A DNA stretch of 64,000 nt, taken from JBDSSS01 sp963764195 (GTDB lineage Bacteria > Actinomycetota > Actinomycetes > Actinomycetales > Dermatophilaceae). The position numbers and the translations under genes are program-made. Location of the stretch: positions 186,001-250,000 of the forward strand of contig CAVXRG010000002.1 in NCBI GenBank assembly GCA_963764195.1. The letters run 5' to 3'. The notes beneath the pieces are model-generated. The model did not search any database and was not told where the DNA came from. It worked only from the letters and a program-made list of their open reading frames with translations. Below are positions 45,521 to 54,207 of this stretch, in pieces. Positions within the stretch are counted from its first letter, which is position 1. Each line of letters starts with the position of its first letter.

Positions 45521-46192
45521 ATGGCGTCCCTGCCCCTCTTCCCGCTCGGCACCGTGCTCCTGCCCGGGGCGCAGCTGCCCCTGCAGATCTTCGAGCCGCG
45601 CTACGTCACGATGCTCAAGGACCTGCTCGAGCTGCAGGACGAGCGGCCCCCGGTCTTCGGTGTCGTCGCCATCCGGGAGGGGTTCGAGGTCGGGGAGGAC
45701 GGCGTCCGGGCCCTCCACCCCGTCGGCTGCGCGGCGCGACTCACCGGCGCCGCGGTGCTCGAGGACGGCCGCTACCTCATCGTCTCCGAGGGCACGCGGC
45801 GCTTCCGGGTCGACGGGGTCGACGGAGCGGCGGGCACGCCTTACCTCACCGCCGACGTGACCTGGCTCGACGACCTCGACGGCGACCCGGACGCGGTGCC
45901 GGACCTCGCGCGTCGGCTGCGTGACGAGATCGAGCGCTACCGCGTGGCTGTCGCCGACGACCCGGCGCAGCCCGACGACCCGGCCGAGCCGCCGGAGGAC
46001 GACCGCGACCTGTCCTTCTGGGTGCCGGCCGTGCTCGAGCTCGAGCTGGCCGAGCGCCAGCAGCTGCTCGCGACGGGTGACACGGCGTCGCGCCTGCGCC
46101 TCGGTCTCCAGCTCGTCCGCCGGGAGCGGATGCTCGGCCAGGCGCTGGGCACCGTGTCGCGTCCCCCGGACCGGCCGATGAACCTCAACTGA
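45521..46192 (+). CDS. LON peptidase substrate-binding (LAN) domain protein
   Basis: 223 aa consisting only of the Lon N-terminal domain: LPLFPLGTVLLPGAQLPLQIFEPRYVTML, VFGVVAIREGFEVG, HPVGCAARLT, YLIVSEGTRRFRV. No ATPase or protease domain follows, so this is a stand-alone substrate-binding protein of the LonSB type, perhaps a chaperone or adaptor. Its last 8 bp overlap the converging M50 gene. GTATGCC word lies upstream (45423). Confidence 0.92.
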   Translation: MASLPLFPLGTVLLPGAQLPLQIFEPRYVTMLKDLLELQDERPPVFGVVAIREGFEVGEDGVRALHPVGCAARLTGAAVLEDGRYLIVSEGTRRFRVDGVDGAAGTPYLTADVTWLDDLDGDPDAVPDLARRLRDEIERYRVAVADDPAQPDDPAEPPEDDRDLSFWVPAVLELELAERQQLLATGDTASRLRLGLQLVRRERMLGQALGTVSRPPDRPMNLN

Positions 46193-46895
46193 CCAGCAGA
46201 CCGACGACCTCGGCGGCCGCGAACCAGCTGGCGGCCGCACAGACGAGGACGAAGGTCGCGTTCCAGATGAGGCGCGGGACGTGGGTGAGGTCGGCGAGGA
46301 CGCCGGGGTCGCTGTGGCGGCTCCGGTCCCGCAGCACGGCCGCGAGATGACGCCAGGCTCCGGCGACGAGCACCGTGCCCAAACCGATGAGCACCTCGGC
46401 CTGGAGCGGGTCCGGCCCCCACCACCAGAGCGCTCCCGTGGCGGCGGTCGCGACCACGACGACGAGGGCGGTCAACGCGGAGCGGACGCGCACGAGGCTG
46501 ACGACGAGCAGCACGAGCAGCAGGGCGAGCAGGGGAGCGGCCCAGCCGCCAGCGGCGAGCCAGACCATGACTGCGCCCACGACGGCGGGCGCGGGGTAGC
46601 CAGCCCACGTCGACATGACCCGTGCCGTGCCGCTCGGACGGCCGTGGGTGACGGCGTGACCCGACATGTCGCCGCGCAGGACGAACCCGGTGAACCGGCG
46701 CCCGCCGAGCACGCCGACGAACGCGTGGCCGAGCTCGTGCACGAGGGTCACGACGACGCGCACGACGCGCCAGACGGGCGGGAACCCGACCGTGACGACG
46801 GCCAACGCGAGGGCGAGCACGAGGCCGGGCGTCGTCAGGGCAAGGTCGCCCCCGACGGGCACGACCCGGTCTCTCAGCTCGTCCCACCACTCCAT
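46185..46895 (-). CDS. M50-family membrane metallopeptidase
   Basis: 236 aa. Zinc motif HELGH in TLVHELGHAFVGVLGGRR, with membrane helices on either side and several more towards the C-terminus (LALLLVLLVVSL, ALTALVVVVATAATG, NATFVLVCAAASWFA). The arrangement fits the M50B-like group of site-2 proteases, but it lacks a PDZ domain, and the second motif (NPDG-type) is not evident (LTHVPRLIWN occurs instead), so activity is uncertain. Convergent overlap with the LON-domain gene. Confidence 0.82.
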   Translation of the reverse strand: MEWWDELRDRVVPVGGDLALTTPGLVLALALAVVTVGFPPVWRVVRVVVTLVHELGHAFVGVLGGRRFTGFVLRGDMSGHAVTHGRPSGTARVMSTWAGYPAPAVVGAVMVWLAAGGWAAPLLALLLVLLVVSLVRVRSALTALVVVVATAATGALWWWGPDPLQAEVLIGLGTVLVAGAWRHLAAVLRDRSRHSDPGVLADLTHVPRLIWNATFVLVCAAASWFAAAEVVGLLVS

Positions 46896-46942
46896 GGTCT
46901 GCAGAACCTAGCCGAAGAGCCGGTGCGACCGAGGAGCCGCGG

Positions 46943-47443
46943 TCACCACCACTGGCTGCCGGGGATCCCCTTGAACGGGCCGACGACGCGATCGGTGATC
47001 CAGCCGCCGTAGAAGCCGCCCTCCTGGGGCCGGACGAGCTCGCCGTCGACGAGGCACAGGTCCATCGCCGCGGGCATCACGGCCACGTGGTCGACGAGCG
47101 CCTCGAAGCCGGCGGTCGGGGTGGGATAGGTCCAGCCTGCCCGCCGGGCCCGGGCGTCGCCGCCGACGACGTCGAAGTAGGCCGCCTGGCCCTTCCACTC
47201 GCAGAAGGAGCTGCCCGAGGCCGGCACGAGGCTGCCCTCGACGAAGGCGTCGAGGGGGAGGTAGTAGGTCGGGGGGTGGCTCGTCTCGAGCACCCGCAGC
47301 GACGCGGTCGTCTGCGCGATGCAGCGCTCACCGAGCCGCACCTCGACGAGCTCGCCACTGCGCTCCAGCCGTGGCGGTCGGGGGTAGTCCCACACCGACT
47401 CCTGTCCTGGTCCGGGCGGGGTGGGGGTCGGTCTCGGCAGCAT
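46943..47443 (-). CDS. DUF427 domain protein
   Basis: 166 aa. VWDYPRPPRLERSGELVEVRLGERCIAQT, ETSHPPTYYLPLDAF, and SSFCEWKGQAAYFDV are the signature strands of the DUF427 single-domain fold; a Trp/Tyr-rich C-terminus (FYGGWITDRVVGPFKG) follows. No catalytic role has been established for the family; some members act in nitrogen-isocyanide formation, but nothing here points to that. Soluble, cytoplasmic. Confidence 0.9.
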   Translation of the reverse strand: MLPRPTPTPPGPGQESVWDYPRPPRLERSGELVEVRLGERCIAQTTASLRVLETSHPPTYYLPLDAFVEGSLVPASGSSFCEWKGQAAYFDVVGGDARARRAGWTYPTPTAGFEALVDHVAVMPAAMDLCLVDGELVRPQEGGFYGGWITDRVVGPFKGIPGSQWW

Positions 47444-47500
47444 CCCTCCACGATCTCATCTGCGGCCCGCCCGCGTCGGAGTCGTCGTCTCGTCCCTCCG

Positions 47501-48724
47501 TCAGCCGCCCTGGATGGCCGCTGCGACCCCGTCGGCGAGCCGCTCGATGTCGTCGGCGTTGGTGTAGGGCGCGAGGCCGACCCGGACGCCGCCCGTGGCG
47601 CCGAGGCCGAGGTGGTGGCTGCACTCCCACGCGTAGAAGTGCCCAGCGGGTGCGTTGACCTGCCGCTCGGCCAGGGCCATCCGGATCGCTTGCGGGTCGT
47701 GGCCGGCGACCGTGAACAGCAGGGTCGGGGTGCGGCGCGCGGCGTTGCTCCACACCTTCACGCGGGGGAGGGCCCGCAGCCGCGGCTCGAGCACGTCGAG
47801 GAGCGCGTCCTCGTGGTGCTCGAGCGCGCCGAACGAGGCGACGAGCCGCTCGCGCCGACCAGCCCCCGACTCGGGGGCCTCGGTGAGGCCGGCGAGGAAG
47901 TCGACCGCGGCCGTCGTCCCGGCGAGCAGCTCGTAGGGGAGCGTGCCGATCTCGTAGCGCTCGGGGACGGCGTCGGAGGAGGGCAGCAGCTTGTCGGGGT
48001 GGAGCGTGTCGAGCAGCGCCGGGCTCGCGGCGAGCACGCCGAGGTGCGGGCCGAGGAACTTGTAGGGCGAGCAGACCCAGAAGTCGGCGCCGCTCGCGGT
48101 GACGTCGGTGAGCACGTGGGCGCTCGCGTGCACCCCGTCGACCCAGAAGAGGGCGCCGGCGCGGTGGGCGATCTCGGCGATGGCCGGCAGGTCGGGCCGG
48201 GTGCCGATGAGGTTGGAGGCGGCGGTGACCGCCACGAGGCGGGTCCGCGGACCCACGACGGCGGCGACGGCCGACGGGTCGAGCTCGCCGGTCGCGGGGT
48301 CGAAGTCGGCCCACCGCACGGTCGCCCCGGCCCGCTCGGCCGCGATGACCCACGGGCGGATGTTCGCGTCGTGGTCGAGCCGGCTGACGACGACCTCGTC
48401 GCCCTCGCCCCAGCCGGTCGCCAGGGTCCGGGCCAGCTGGAAGGTGAGCTCGGTGGCCGAGCGGCCGAAGACGACGCCGCCCGGGTCGACGGCGAGCAGG
48501 TCGCCCATGGCGGCCCGGGCTCCGAGCACGATCTCGTCGGACCGGCGCTCCGCCGGCGTGACCTGGCCGCGGTTGGAGATGGCCGAGGTGAGAGTGTCGG
48601 CGACCGCGCGCGCGACGACGTCGGGGGTCTGCGAGCCGCCCGGGCCGTCGAAGTGGGCCGCCCCCTCGCGCAGGGCCGGGAAGTGGGAGCGGACACGGTC
48701 GACGTCGTAGGCAGTCAGCGGCAT
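47501..48724 (-). CDS. Class V aminotransferase/cysteine desulfurase-like PLP enzyme
   Basis: 407 aa from ATG 48724 (MPLTAYDVDRVRSHFPALRE), whose start codon lies inside a GTATGCC word. Motifs of the SufS/NifS class: HFDGPGGSQTPDVVARA, SRLDHDANIRPWVIAAER, VAVTAASNLIGTRPDL, WVDGVHASAHVLTDV, and the PLP lysine in WVCSPYKFLGPHLGVL. Near the end AGHFYAWECS...GGVRVGLAPYTN. Family members include cysteine desulfurases and EgtE-type lyases; this one may be a cysteine-desulfurase-like protein of the VC1184 group. No Fe-S genes nearby, so the substrate is open. Confidence 0.9.
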   Translation of the reverse strand: MPLTAYDVDRVRSHFPALREGAAHFDGPGGSQTPDVVARAVADTLTSAISNRGQVTPAERRSDEIVLGARAAMGDLLAVDPGGVVFGRSATELTFQLARTLATGWGEGDEVVVSRLDHDANIRPWVIAAERAGATVRWADFDPATGELDPSAVAAVVGPRTRLVAVTAASNLIGTRPDLPAIAEIAHRAGALFWVDGVHASAHVLTDVTASGADFWVCSPYKFLGPHLGVLAASPALLDTLHPDKLLPSSDAVPERYEIGTLPYELLAGTTAAVDFLAGLTEAPESGAGRRERLVASFGALEHHEDALLDVLEPRLRALPRVKVWSNAARRTPTLLFTVAGHDPQAIRMALAERQVNAPAGHFYAWECSHHLGLGATGGVRVGLAPYTNADDIERLADGVAAAIQGG

Positions 48725-48755
48725 ACCCCCATCTTGGCAACCGACCCCCCGCCCT

Positions 48756-48799
48756 CGTCGAGTGGGCACTTTCACCCGGGCGAAAGTGCCCACTCGACG
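48756..48799. repeat. 18-bp perfect palindrome related to the gyrB-gyrA repeat
   Basis: CGTCGAGTGGGCACTTTC (48756-48773) pairs perfectly with GAAAGTGCCCACTCGACG (48782-48799). The 17-mer GTCGAGTGSGCACTTTC is shared with the palindrome at 4221-4294. Lies between divergently transcribed genes, so a terminator role is unlikely here. Confidence 0.85.
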
Positions 48800-48862
48800 G
48801 GGGAGGAGGAGGTGCGGGCTGGCGTGTTTCCCCGGCGCCGACGGAGGGGCATGCTGGGGGGC

Positions 48863-49402
48863 ATGACTGATGCGAACGCTGACCCGCCCGACCTCGCCCG
48901 CACCGTCCTCGTCGATGGTTTCGAGCGGATCCGTGATGGCGTCCCGGCGCTGCTCGAGGGGCTCGAGGCCGACGAGCTGCTCTGGCGTGCGGACGAGGAC
49001 GCGAACCCGATCGGCTGGCTCGTCTGGCACCTGAGCCGGCAGCAGGACGCCCAGGTCGCGCACCTCGCCGGTGGCGAGCCGGTCTGGACCTCGGCCGACT
49101 GGTGCTCGCGGTTCGGCCTCCCCTACGAGCCGTCCGCACACGGCTTCGGGCAGTCCTCGGCGGAGGTCGGGGCGTTCGACGTCACCGACACCGGGCTGCT
49201 CACCGGCTACCAGGGCGCGGTCCACGACGCCACCGTCGCCGCCCTCGAGGGGTTCACGGTGCAGGACTACAGCCGCGTCATCGACGACCGGTGGGACCCG
49301 CCCGTCACCGTCGTGGCCCGGCTCGTGTCCGTCCTCGACGACGCCGCGAAGCACCTCGGGCAGGCGGAGTACGTCAAGGGTCTCGCGCAGCGGCGGCACT
49401 GA
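48863..49402 (+). CDS. DinB-superfamily protein (mycothiol-transferase/DUF664-like)
   Basis: 179 aa, four-helix DinB/MDMPI-like fold. LLWRADEDANPIGWLVWHLSRQQDAQVAHLAG contains a metal-binding His (WHLSR) typical for the family; a second His may be at LDDAAKHLGQAEYV, and the intervening Asp/His ligands are likely. Such proteins are thiol-dependent (mycothiol in actinobacteria) transferases or isomerases. ATG 48863 with GGGGGG ahead; ATG 48851 is an in-frame alternative. Confidence 0.85.
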   Translation: MTDANADPPDLARTVLVDGFERIRDGVPALLEGLEADELLWRADEDANPIGWLVWHLSRQQDAQVAHLAGGEPVWTSADWCSRFGLPYEPSAHGFGQSSAEVGAFDVTDTGLLTGYQGAVHDATVAALEGFTVQDYSRVIDDRWDPPVTVVARLVSVLDDAAKHLGQAEYVKGLAQRRH

Positions 49403-49468
49403 CCCCGCCTCCGCGCGGCCCTCCCCGGCCCGTCCGCGAGAACGCGTCCGAACTGGGACAATGGGCGG

Positions 49469-50713
49469 GTGAGTGTCACTTCCCCTCCCTCCGCGACCGA
49501 CGTCCTCGTCGTCGGCGCCGGGCCCGCCGGCTCGGCCGCCGCGACGTGGGCCGCCCGGCTCGGCCACGACGTCGTCCTCGCCGACAAGGCGGTCTTCCCC
49601 CGCGACAAGAGCTGCGGCGACGGACTGACCCCGCGCGCCATCGCCGAGCTCGACCGCCTCGGCCTCGCCGACTGGGCCCGCGCGCATGTCGTCAGCAAGG
49701 GCCTGCGGGCGCACGGCTTCGGGCAGGTCCTCGAGCTGCCGTGGCCCGGCGGGTCGCTCCCCGACCACGGCTCGGCCGTGCCGCGCACCGAGCTCGACGA
49801 CCACCTGCGCACCGGCGCGATCAAGGCCGGCGCCATCGGCCTCGAAGGCGCCCGGGCCGTCGACGTGGTCCGCGACGGCGGCCGCGTCTCCGGCGTCGTC
49901 TTCGACCTCGACGGCGCCCGGCACACCGTCGCGTGCCGGCACCTCGTCGTCGCCGACGGCGTCCGCTCCCAGCTCGGCCGGGTCCTCGGCCGGCAGTGGC
50001 ACCGCGACACCGTCTACGGCGTGGCGGCCCGCTCCTACGTCGACTCGACCCGCTCCGCCGACCCGTGGATCAGCTCGCACCTCGAGCTGCGCGGGCTCGA
50101 GGGCGAGCTGCTCTCCGGCTACGGCTGGATCTTCCCGCTCGGCGGCGGCCAGGTGAACGTCGGCGTCGGCACCCTCGCGACCGCGAAGCGACCGGCCAAC
50201 ATCCAGCTCCGCCCGCTCATGCAGTTCTACGCCGACAGCCGGGCGGAGGAGTTCGGGCTCAGCGGCCCGCTCCAGGCACCGACCTCGGCGATGCTGCCGA
50301 TGGGCGGCGCGGTCTCCGGCGTCGCCGGCCCGAACTGGGCGCTCATCGGCGACGCCGCCGGCTGCGTCAACCCGCTCAACGGCGAGGGCATCGACTACGG
50401 CCTCGAGACCGGCCGCCTCGTCGCCGAGGTGATCCACGAGGGCTCGCCGCTCGGCACGACCTGGCCCGGCGTGCTCACCGAGCACTACGGCGAGGCCTTC
50501 TCGATCGCGCGCCGCCTCGCCGGCTTCGTCACGGTGCCGCGGTTGCTCCCCGCCGCCGGCCCGATCGGGATGCGCTCGACGTGGATGATGACGCTCGCGT
50601 TGCGCTGGATGGGCAACCTCGTCACCGACGAGGACCGAGACACCGCCGCCCGGCTCTGGCGCTGGGCGGGCCGGCGCTCGCTCCAGCTCGACCACCGCGC
50701 GCCCTTCAGCTGA
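49469..50713 (+). CDS. Geranylgeranyl reductase-family FAD protein (menaquinone-reductase-like)
   Basis: 414 aa from GTG 49469. FAD-binding start VLVVGAGPAGSAAATWAARLGHDVVLADK (GxGxxG) followed by SCGDGLTPRAIAELDRLGL, the ATG-type middle motif VADGVRSQLGRVLGR, and the second FAD motif NWALIGDAAGCVNPLNGEGIDYGLETGRL. These are diagnostic of geranylgeranyl/menaquinone-reductase (MenJ-type) flavoproteins, which saturate isoprenoid side chains; saturated menaquinones are normal in actinobacteria. The C-terminus contains amphipathic segments for membrane association. Confidence 0.93.
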   Translation: MSVTSPPSATDVLVVGAGPAGSAAATWAARLGHDVVLADKAVFPRDKSCGDGLTPRAIAELDRLGLADWARAHVVSKGLRAHGFGQVLELPWPGGSLPDHGSAVPRTELDDHLRTGAIKAGAIGLEGARAVDVVRDGGRVSGVVFDLDGARHTVACRHLVVADGVRSQLGRVLGRQWHRDTVYGVAARSYVDSTRSADPWISSHLELRGLEGELLSGYGWIFPLGGGQVNVGVGTLATAKRPANIQLRPLMQFYADSRAEEFGLSGPLQAPTSAMLPMGGAVSGVAGPNWALIGDAAGCVNPLNGEGIDYGLETGRLVAEVIHEGSPLGTTWPGVLTEHYGEAFSIARRLAGFVTVPRLLPAAGPIGMRSTWMMTLALRWMGNLVTDEDRDTAARLWRWAGRRSLQLDHRAPFS

Positions 50714-50760
50714 GCCGCGGACAGCCTGCATACAGGTCGTCGTGGGACACTGGAGGTGAG

Positions 50761-51537
50761 ATGACGATGACTTCCGCCCCGCCCACCGTGTCCGTCCCGG
50801 TGCCTGTGGACGGCGCGCGTATGCCGCTCACCGCGGGCCGTCAGCCGCACCTGATGGCGACGGTGCTCGTCGTCGCCGCCATGGTGGGGATCAACCTCGG
50901 CAACCACCTGCTCGGCTGGGGCTCGCTCTGGCTCGGACCCGTCGGAGCGGTCGGCCTGCTCCTCTTCGCCCGGTGGCAGGGGCTCAGCTGGCACCAGCTC
51001 GGGCTGGCCCGGCATACCCATGCCCGCGGGATCCGGTGGGGCCTCGGCGTCATCGGGGTCGTCGCCCTCGTCTACCTCTCCGGCGTCCTGCTGCCCGGGA
51101 CGCGCAGCGCGTTCCTCGACGTGCGCTACCACCTGCCGCCCGCGAGCGCGCTGCTCACCGCCTTCGTCATCATCCCGGTTGGCACGATCCTGCTCGAGGA
51201 GGTCGCCTTCCGGTCCGTGCTCTGGGGGATGCTCGCGCGGCATGCCCGGATGTGGCAGGTCGTCGTCGGCTCGTCGGTCCTCTTCGGCCTGTGGCACGTC
51301 CTGCCGGCGATGGGGTCGGCCGGCAACGCTGCCGTCGGCTCGGCGCTCGCCGGTCTCGGGTCCTTTGCCCAGGTCGCCCTCGTCGCCGGCACCGTCGTCT
51401 TCACGGCCCTCGGCGGCGTCGTGGCCGCAGAGCTCCGGCGTCGCAGCGGGAGCCTCTTCGCGAGCGTCGGCATGCACTGGGCGACGAACTCCCTCGGGGT
51501 CCTCTTCGGCGTCCTCGCCTGGCGTCTCGTCGGCTGA
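50761..51537 (+). CDS. CPBP/CAAX-type intramembrane metalloprotease
   Basis: 258 aa; GGAGGTGAG at 50752-50760 directly precedes ATG 50761. About six to eight membrane helices. The CPBP motifs are intact: EEVAFR (motif 1, EExxxR), FGLWH (motif 2, FxxxH) and the third HWATN (HxxxN/B). Abi/CAAX family members process peptides, bacteriocin-immunity factors or anti-sigma factors; no partner is identifiable next door. Confidence 0.93.
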   Translation: MTMTSAPPTVSVPVPVDGARMPLTAGRQPHLMATVLVVAAMVGINLGNHLLGWGSLWLGPVGAVGLLLFARWQGLSWHQLGLARHTHARGIRWGLGVIGVVALVYLSGVLLPGTRSAFLDVRYHLPPASALLTAFVIIPVGTILLEEVAFRSVLWGMLARHARMWQVVVGSSVLFGLWHVLPAMGSAGNAAVGSALAGLGSFAQVALVAGTVVFTALGGVVAAELRRRSGSLFASVGMHWATNSLGVLFGVLAWRLVG

Positions 51538-51742
51538 CCCAGCGCCCGCGTCAGGACGGAGGGGCTCGGGACGGCAGCGGTGCGAGGGACACGCGCCTCA
51601 GGACGTGGAGCGCGGGTGCCACCAGCACGGGTGCGCGTCATGACGAATGGTGACAAATACCTGTAAGAACGCTGTATCAGGACGTGTCCGTCGCGACACA
51701 GACCGGCAGTCCGGATCTGTTCTCGCACAGGAAGAAGTCCAC

Positions 51743-52292
51743 ATGAAACGCCTCACCCCGACCGTCGTCGTCGTCGGCCGAACCCGAGCCCTCGACCTCT
51801 GAGCCTGGCAACGTCCCCACCCCTGAGGAATCGGACCTACCCCAGCCTGTCGACGAGACAGACGAACCCGCAGGCGGCATCGAAGGCACGTTCGGGCAGA
51901 ACGCGTCCTTCCGCCAGGAGGACGTCACTTTCGACGTCACCGTCGAGTCGGGCGTCAAGGCCAAGTGCACGTACTCGGGCATCGCCTGCGACAAGCCCCA
52001 GACCGGTGACCGGTTCGTCAACATCCCCATCACCGTCAAGAACACGGGCGACGACGCTCTGGAACTCGACCCGGGCATGTTCGTCGTCGAGTTTGCGGAC
52101 GGGACACGCATGGAGAACAGCGACGGATCCACCTATCAGTACGGGCCGGACAACATCCTCGACTACGGGCAGAAGATCCGGCCCGGTGCCACCTTGAAGA
52201 CCAGCCTCACGTTCGAGGCCCCGACGGGCGACTACGGCGTCGTCCTGGTCTCCAACTCGTTCAGTGGCGACGATCTGTTCATCTGGAAGTGA
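51743..52292 (+). pseudogene. DUF4352-like secreted protein with destroyed signal sequence
   Basis: AGGAAGAAG followed by ATG 51743 begins MKRLTPTVVVVG, a signal-peptide start, but this frame ends at TGA after 19 codons. One frame over, from 51777, a good mature sequence runs to TGA 52292: AEPEPSTSEPGNVPTPEESD, then the DUF4352 fold FDVTVESGVKAKCTYSGIAC, GDRFVNIPITVKNTGDDALELD and SYQYGPDN-type repeats. The hydrophobic core and lipobox expected between them are missing, and no alternative start precedes the second frame. Probably a deletion or assembly error in a lipoprotein gene. Confidence 0.65.
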
Positions 52293-52338
52293 TCGTTACG
52301 GCCCTGTGGCACAGGCGGGACGCCGCTAACCTGAGGAA

Positions 52339-52680
52339 GTGAGCCGCATCTTCACCACGAGCTTCGCGTCGGTCTATCCCGCCTATGTCGCCAAGGTCGA
52401 GCGCAAGGGCCGCACGCAGGCCGAGCTCGACGAGGTGATCGAGTGGTTGACCGGCTTCGACGAGGTCGAGCTGCGTGAGCACCTGGACGCGGAGACGACC
52501 GTCGAGGACTTCTTCGACCAGGCCCGGCTCAACCCGCACACCGACCTCATCACCGGGGTGGTCTGCGGCATCCGGGTCGAGGACGTCGAGGACCCGCTGA
52601 TGCAGAAGATCCGCTGGCTCGACAAGCTCGTCGACGAGCTGGCCCGCGGCAAGGCGATGGACAAGGTCCTACGAGGGTGA
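52339..52680 (+). CDS. DUF2200 family protein
   Basis: 113 aa from GTG 52339, with GAGGAAG just ahead. MSRIFTTSFASVYPAYVAKVERKGRTQAELDEVIEWLTGF and the IGVVCGIRVEDVEDPLMQKIRWLDKLVDELARGKAMDKVLR-type end (…ITGVVCGIRVE…) match DUF2200, a short, widespread family of unknown function in bacteria. Soluble; stands alone. Codon use is normal for the genome. Confidence 0.9.
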   Translation: MSRIFTTSFASVYPAYVAKVERKGRTQAELDEVIEWLTGFDEVELREHLDAETTVEDFFDQARLNPHTDLITGVVCGIRVEDVEDPLMQKIRWLDKLVDELARGKAMDKVLRG

Positions 52681-52758
52681 GCGCGGGGTTCGGGTGTCGG
52701 TGGGGATATCGTCGCCCCCGCCGGGCGAGCCGCAGCGTCCCGATGGTTTGATCGAGGC

Positions 52759-53661
52759 ATGCGCATCTTCTTCACCGGCGGCAGCGGCAAGGCCGGCAAG
52801 CACGTCGTGGCCCACCTCGCCGACCTCGGTCACCAGGTGACCAACGCCGACCTCGTCAAGCTCGGCCATCCCGACGTCTCGGACCTCGCGGTCGACCTCA
52901 CCGACGTCGGTGAGGTCTACTCCGCGTTGGCTGGGCTGGCCCGGATGGACGAGCTCGAGCTCGACGAGAAGCCGGCCTACGACGCGGTCGTGCACTTCGC
53001 CGCCGTGCCCGCGATCCTGCTCACCTCCGACGCGAAGACCTATGCGACGAACGTGCTGAGCACCTACAACGTGCTCGAGGCCGCGACCCGGTTGGGCATC
53101 CGCAAGGTCATCTTCGCGTCATCGGAGACGACCTACGGGATCTGCTTCGCGCAGGGCGAGCGGCGACCGCAGTACGTCCCGGTCGACGAGAAGCACCCGA
53201 CGGTCCCCGAGGACTCCTACGCCATGTCGAAGGTCGCCGGCGAGGTGACGGCCCGCTCGTTCCAGACCCGCTCCGGTGCCGACATCTACGGCCTGCGGAT
53301 CAACAACGTCATCGAGCCGCACGAGTATGCCGAGATGTTCCCCGCGTTCCTCGAGGACCCGTCGCTGCGGCGGCGCAACATCTTCGCCTACATCGACACC
53401 CGCGACCTCGGGCAGATGGTGCAGCGCTGCCTCGAGGTCGACGGGCTCGGCTACGAGGTCTTCAACGTGGCCAACGCCGACATGTCGGTCGCCGCGACGA
53501 CCGACGAGGTGAGGGCCCGCTTCTACGACGGGGTCGAGGTGACCCGGGAGATGGGGCGCGACGAGACGTTCTACTCCATCGACAAGGCCCGCGAGCTGCT
53601 CGGCTACGCACCAGAGCACTCGTGGCGCGACGTCCTCGCGGACCCCACCGCCGAGGCCTGA
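52759..53661 (+). CDS. NAD-dependent epimerase/dehydratase
   Basis: 300 aa, extended SDR of the UDP-glucose-4-epimerase superfamily. FFTGGSGKAGKHVVAHL cofactor motif, DAVVHFAAVPAILLTSDAKTYATNV, FASSETTYGICFA, and the active-site YxxxK pair in YAMSKVAGEVT. Later NVANADMSV and DEVRARFYDGVE. The sugar-nucleotide or small-molecule substrate is unknown. Stands between DUF2200 and GNAT genes. Confidence 0.92.
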   Translation: MRIFFTGGSGKAGKHVVAHLADLGHQVTNADLVKLGHPDVSDLAVDLTDVGEVYSALAGLARMDELELDEKPAYDAVVHFAAVPAILLTSDAKTYATNVLSTYNVLEAATRLGIRKVIFASSETTYGICFAQGERRPQYVPVDEKHPTVPEDSYAMSKVAGEVTARSFQTRSGADIYGLRINNVIEPHEYAEMFPAFLEDPSLRRRNIFAYIDTRDLGQMVQRCLEVDGLGYEVFNVANADMSVAATTDEVRARFYDGVEVTREMGRDETFYSIDKARELLGYAPEHSWRDVLADPTAEA

Positions 53662-53688
53662 CCCGGGCAAGCCAGGGAGACGGGGGTC

Positions 53689-54207
53689 ATGACGCGGCGG
53701 GAGCCCGGCTTCACGGTGCGGGCGCTGCGGCCCGACGACCACGAGCCGCTCGGCCTGATCACCGCCGGCGCCTACCTCGCCGACCCGACGCTCGGCTTCA
53801 CCGCGGAGACCGCCTACCTCGACGTGCTCCGCGACGTCGGTGCTCGCGCGGCGGACTCCGAGGTCCTCGTCGCGGCCGACGCCGACGGCACCCTCCTCGG
53901 CAGCGTGGCCTTCGTCAGCGGACCGGGCCCGTTCGCCGACGTCGCGGGGCCGGGCGAGGCGGAGTTCCGGATGCTCGCGGTCGATGCGGCGGCGCAGGGC
54001 CGGGGCGTCGGACGGGCCCTCGTCGAGGCGTGCGTCGAGCGGGCCCGCCAGGTGCCGGGGTGTCGCCGGCTCGTCCTGTCGACCCAGGTGGGCATGCTCG
54101 CCGCCCGACGCATCTACGAGTCCCGGGGATTCGTGCGCGCCCCTGCCCGCGACTGGTCCCCGGTGCCCGGCCTCACCCTGCTCGCCTACGTCCTCGAGCT
54201 GGACTGA
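53689..54207 (+). CDS. GNAT-family N-acetyltransferase
   Basis: 172 aa with a complete GNAT fold: VRALRPDDHEPLGLITAG, EVLVAADADGTLLGSVAFV, EFRMLAVDAAAQGRGVGRALVEACVERAR (acetyl-CoA loop A-Q-G-R-G-V-G), LVLSTQVGMLAARRIYESRGFVRAP. Acetylates a small-molecule or protein amine. Starts 28 bp after the epimerase. Overlaps the converging nucleotidyltransferase gene by 22 bp. Confidence 0.93.
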   Translation: MTRREPGFTVRALRPDDHEPLGLITAGAYLADPTLGFTAETAYLDVLRDVGARAADSEVLVAADADGTLLGSVAFVSGPGPFADVAGPGEAEFRMLAVDAAAQGRGVGRALVEACVERARQVPGCRRLVLSTQVGMLAARRIYESRGFVRAPARDWSPVPGLTLLAYVLELD

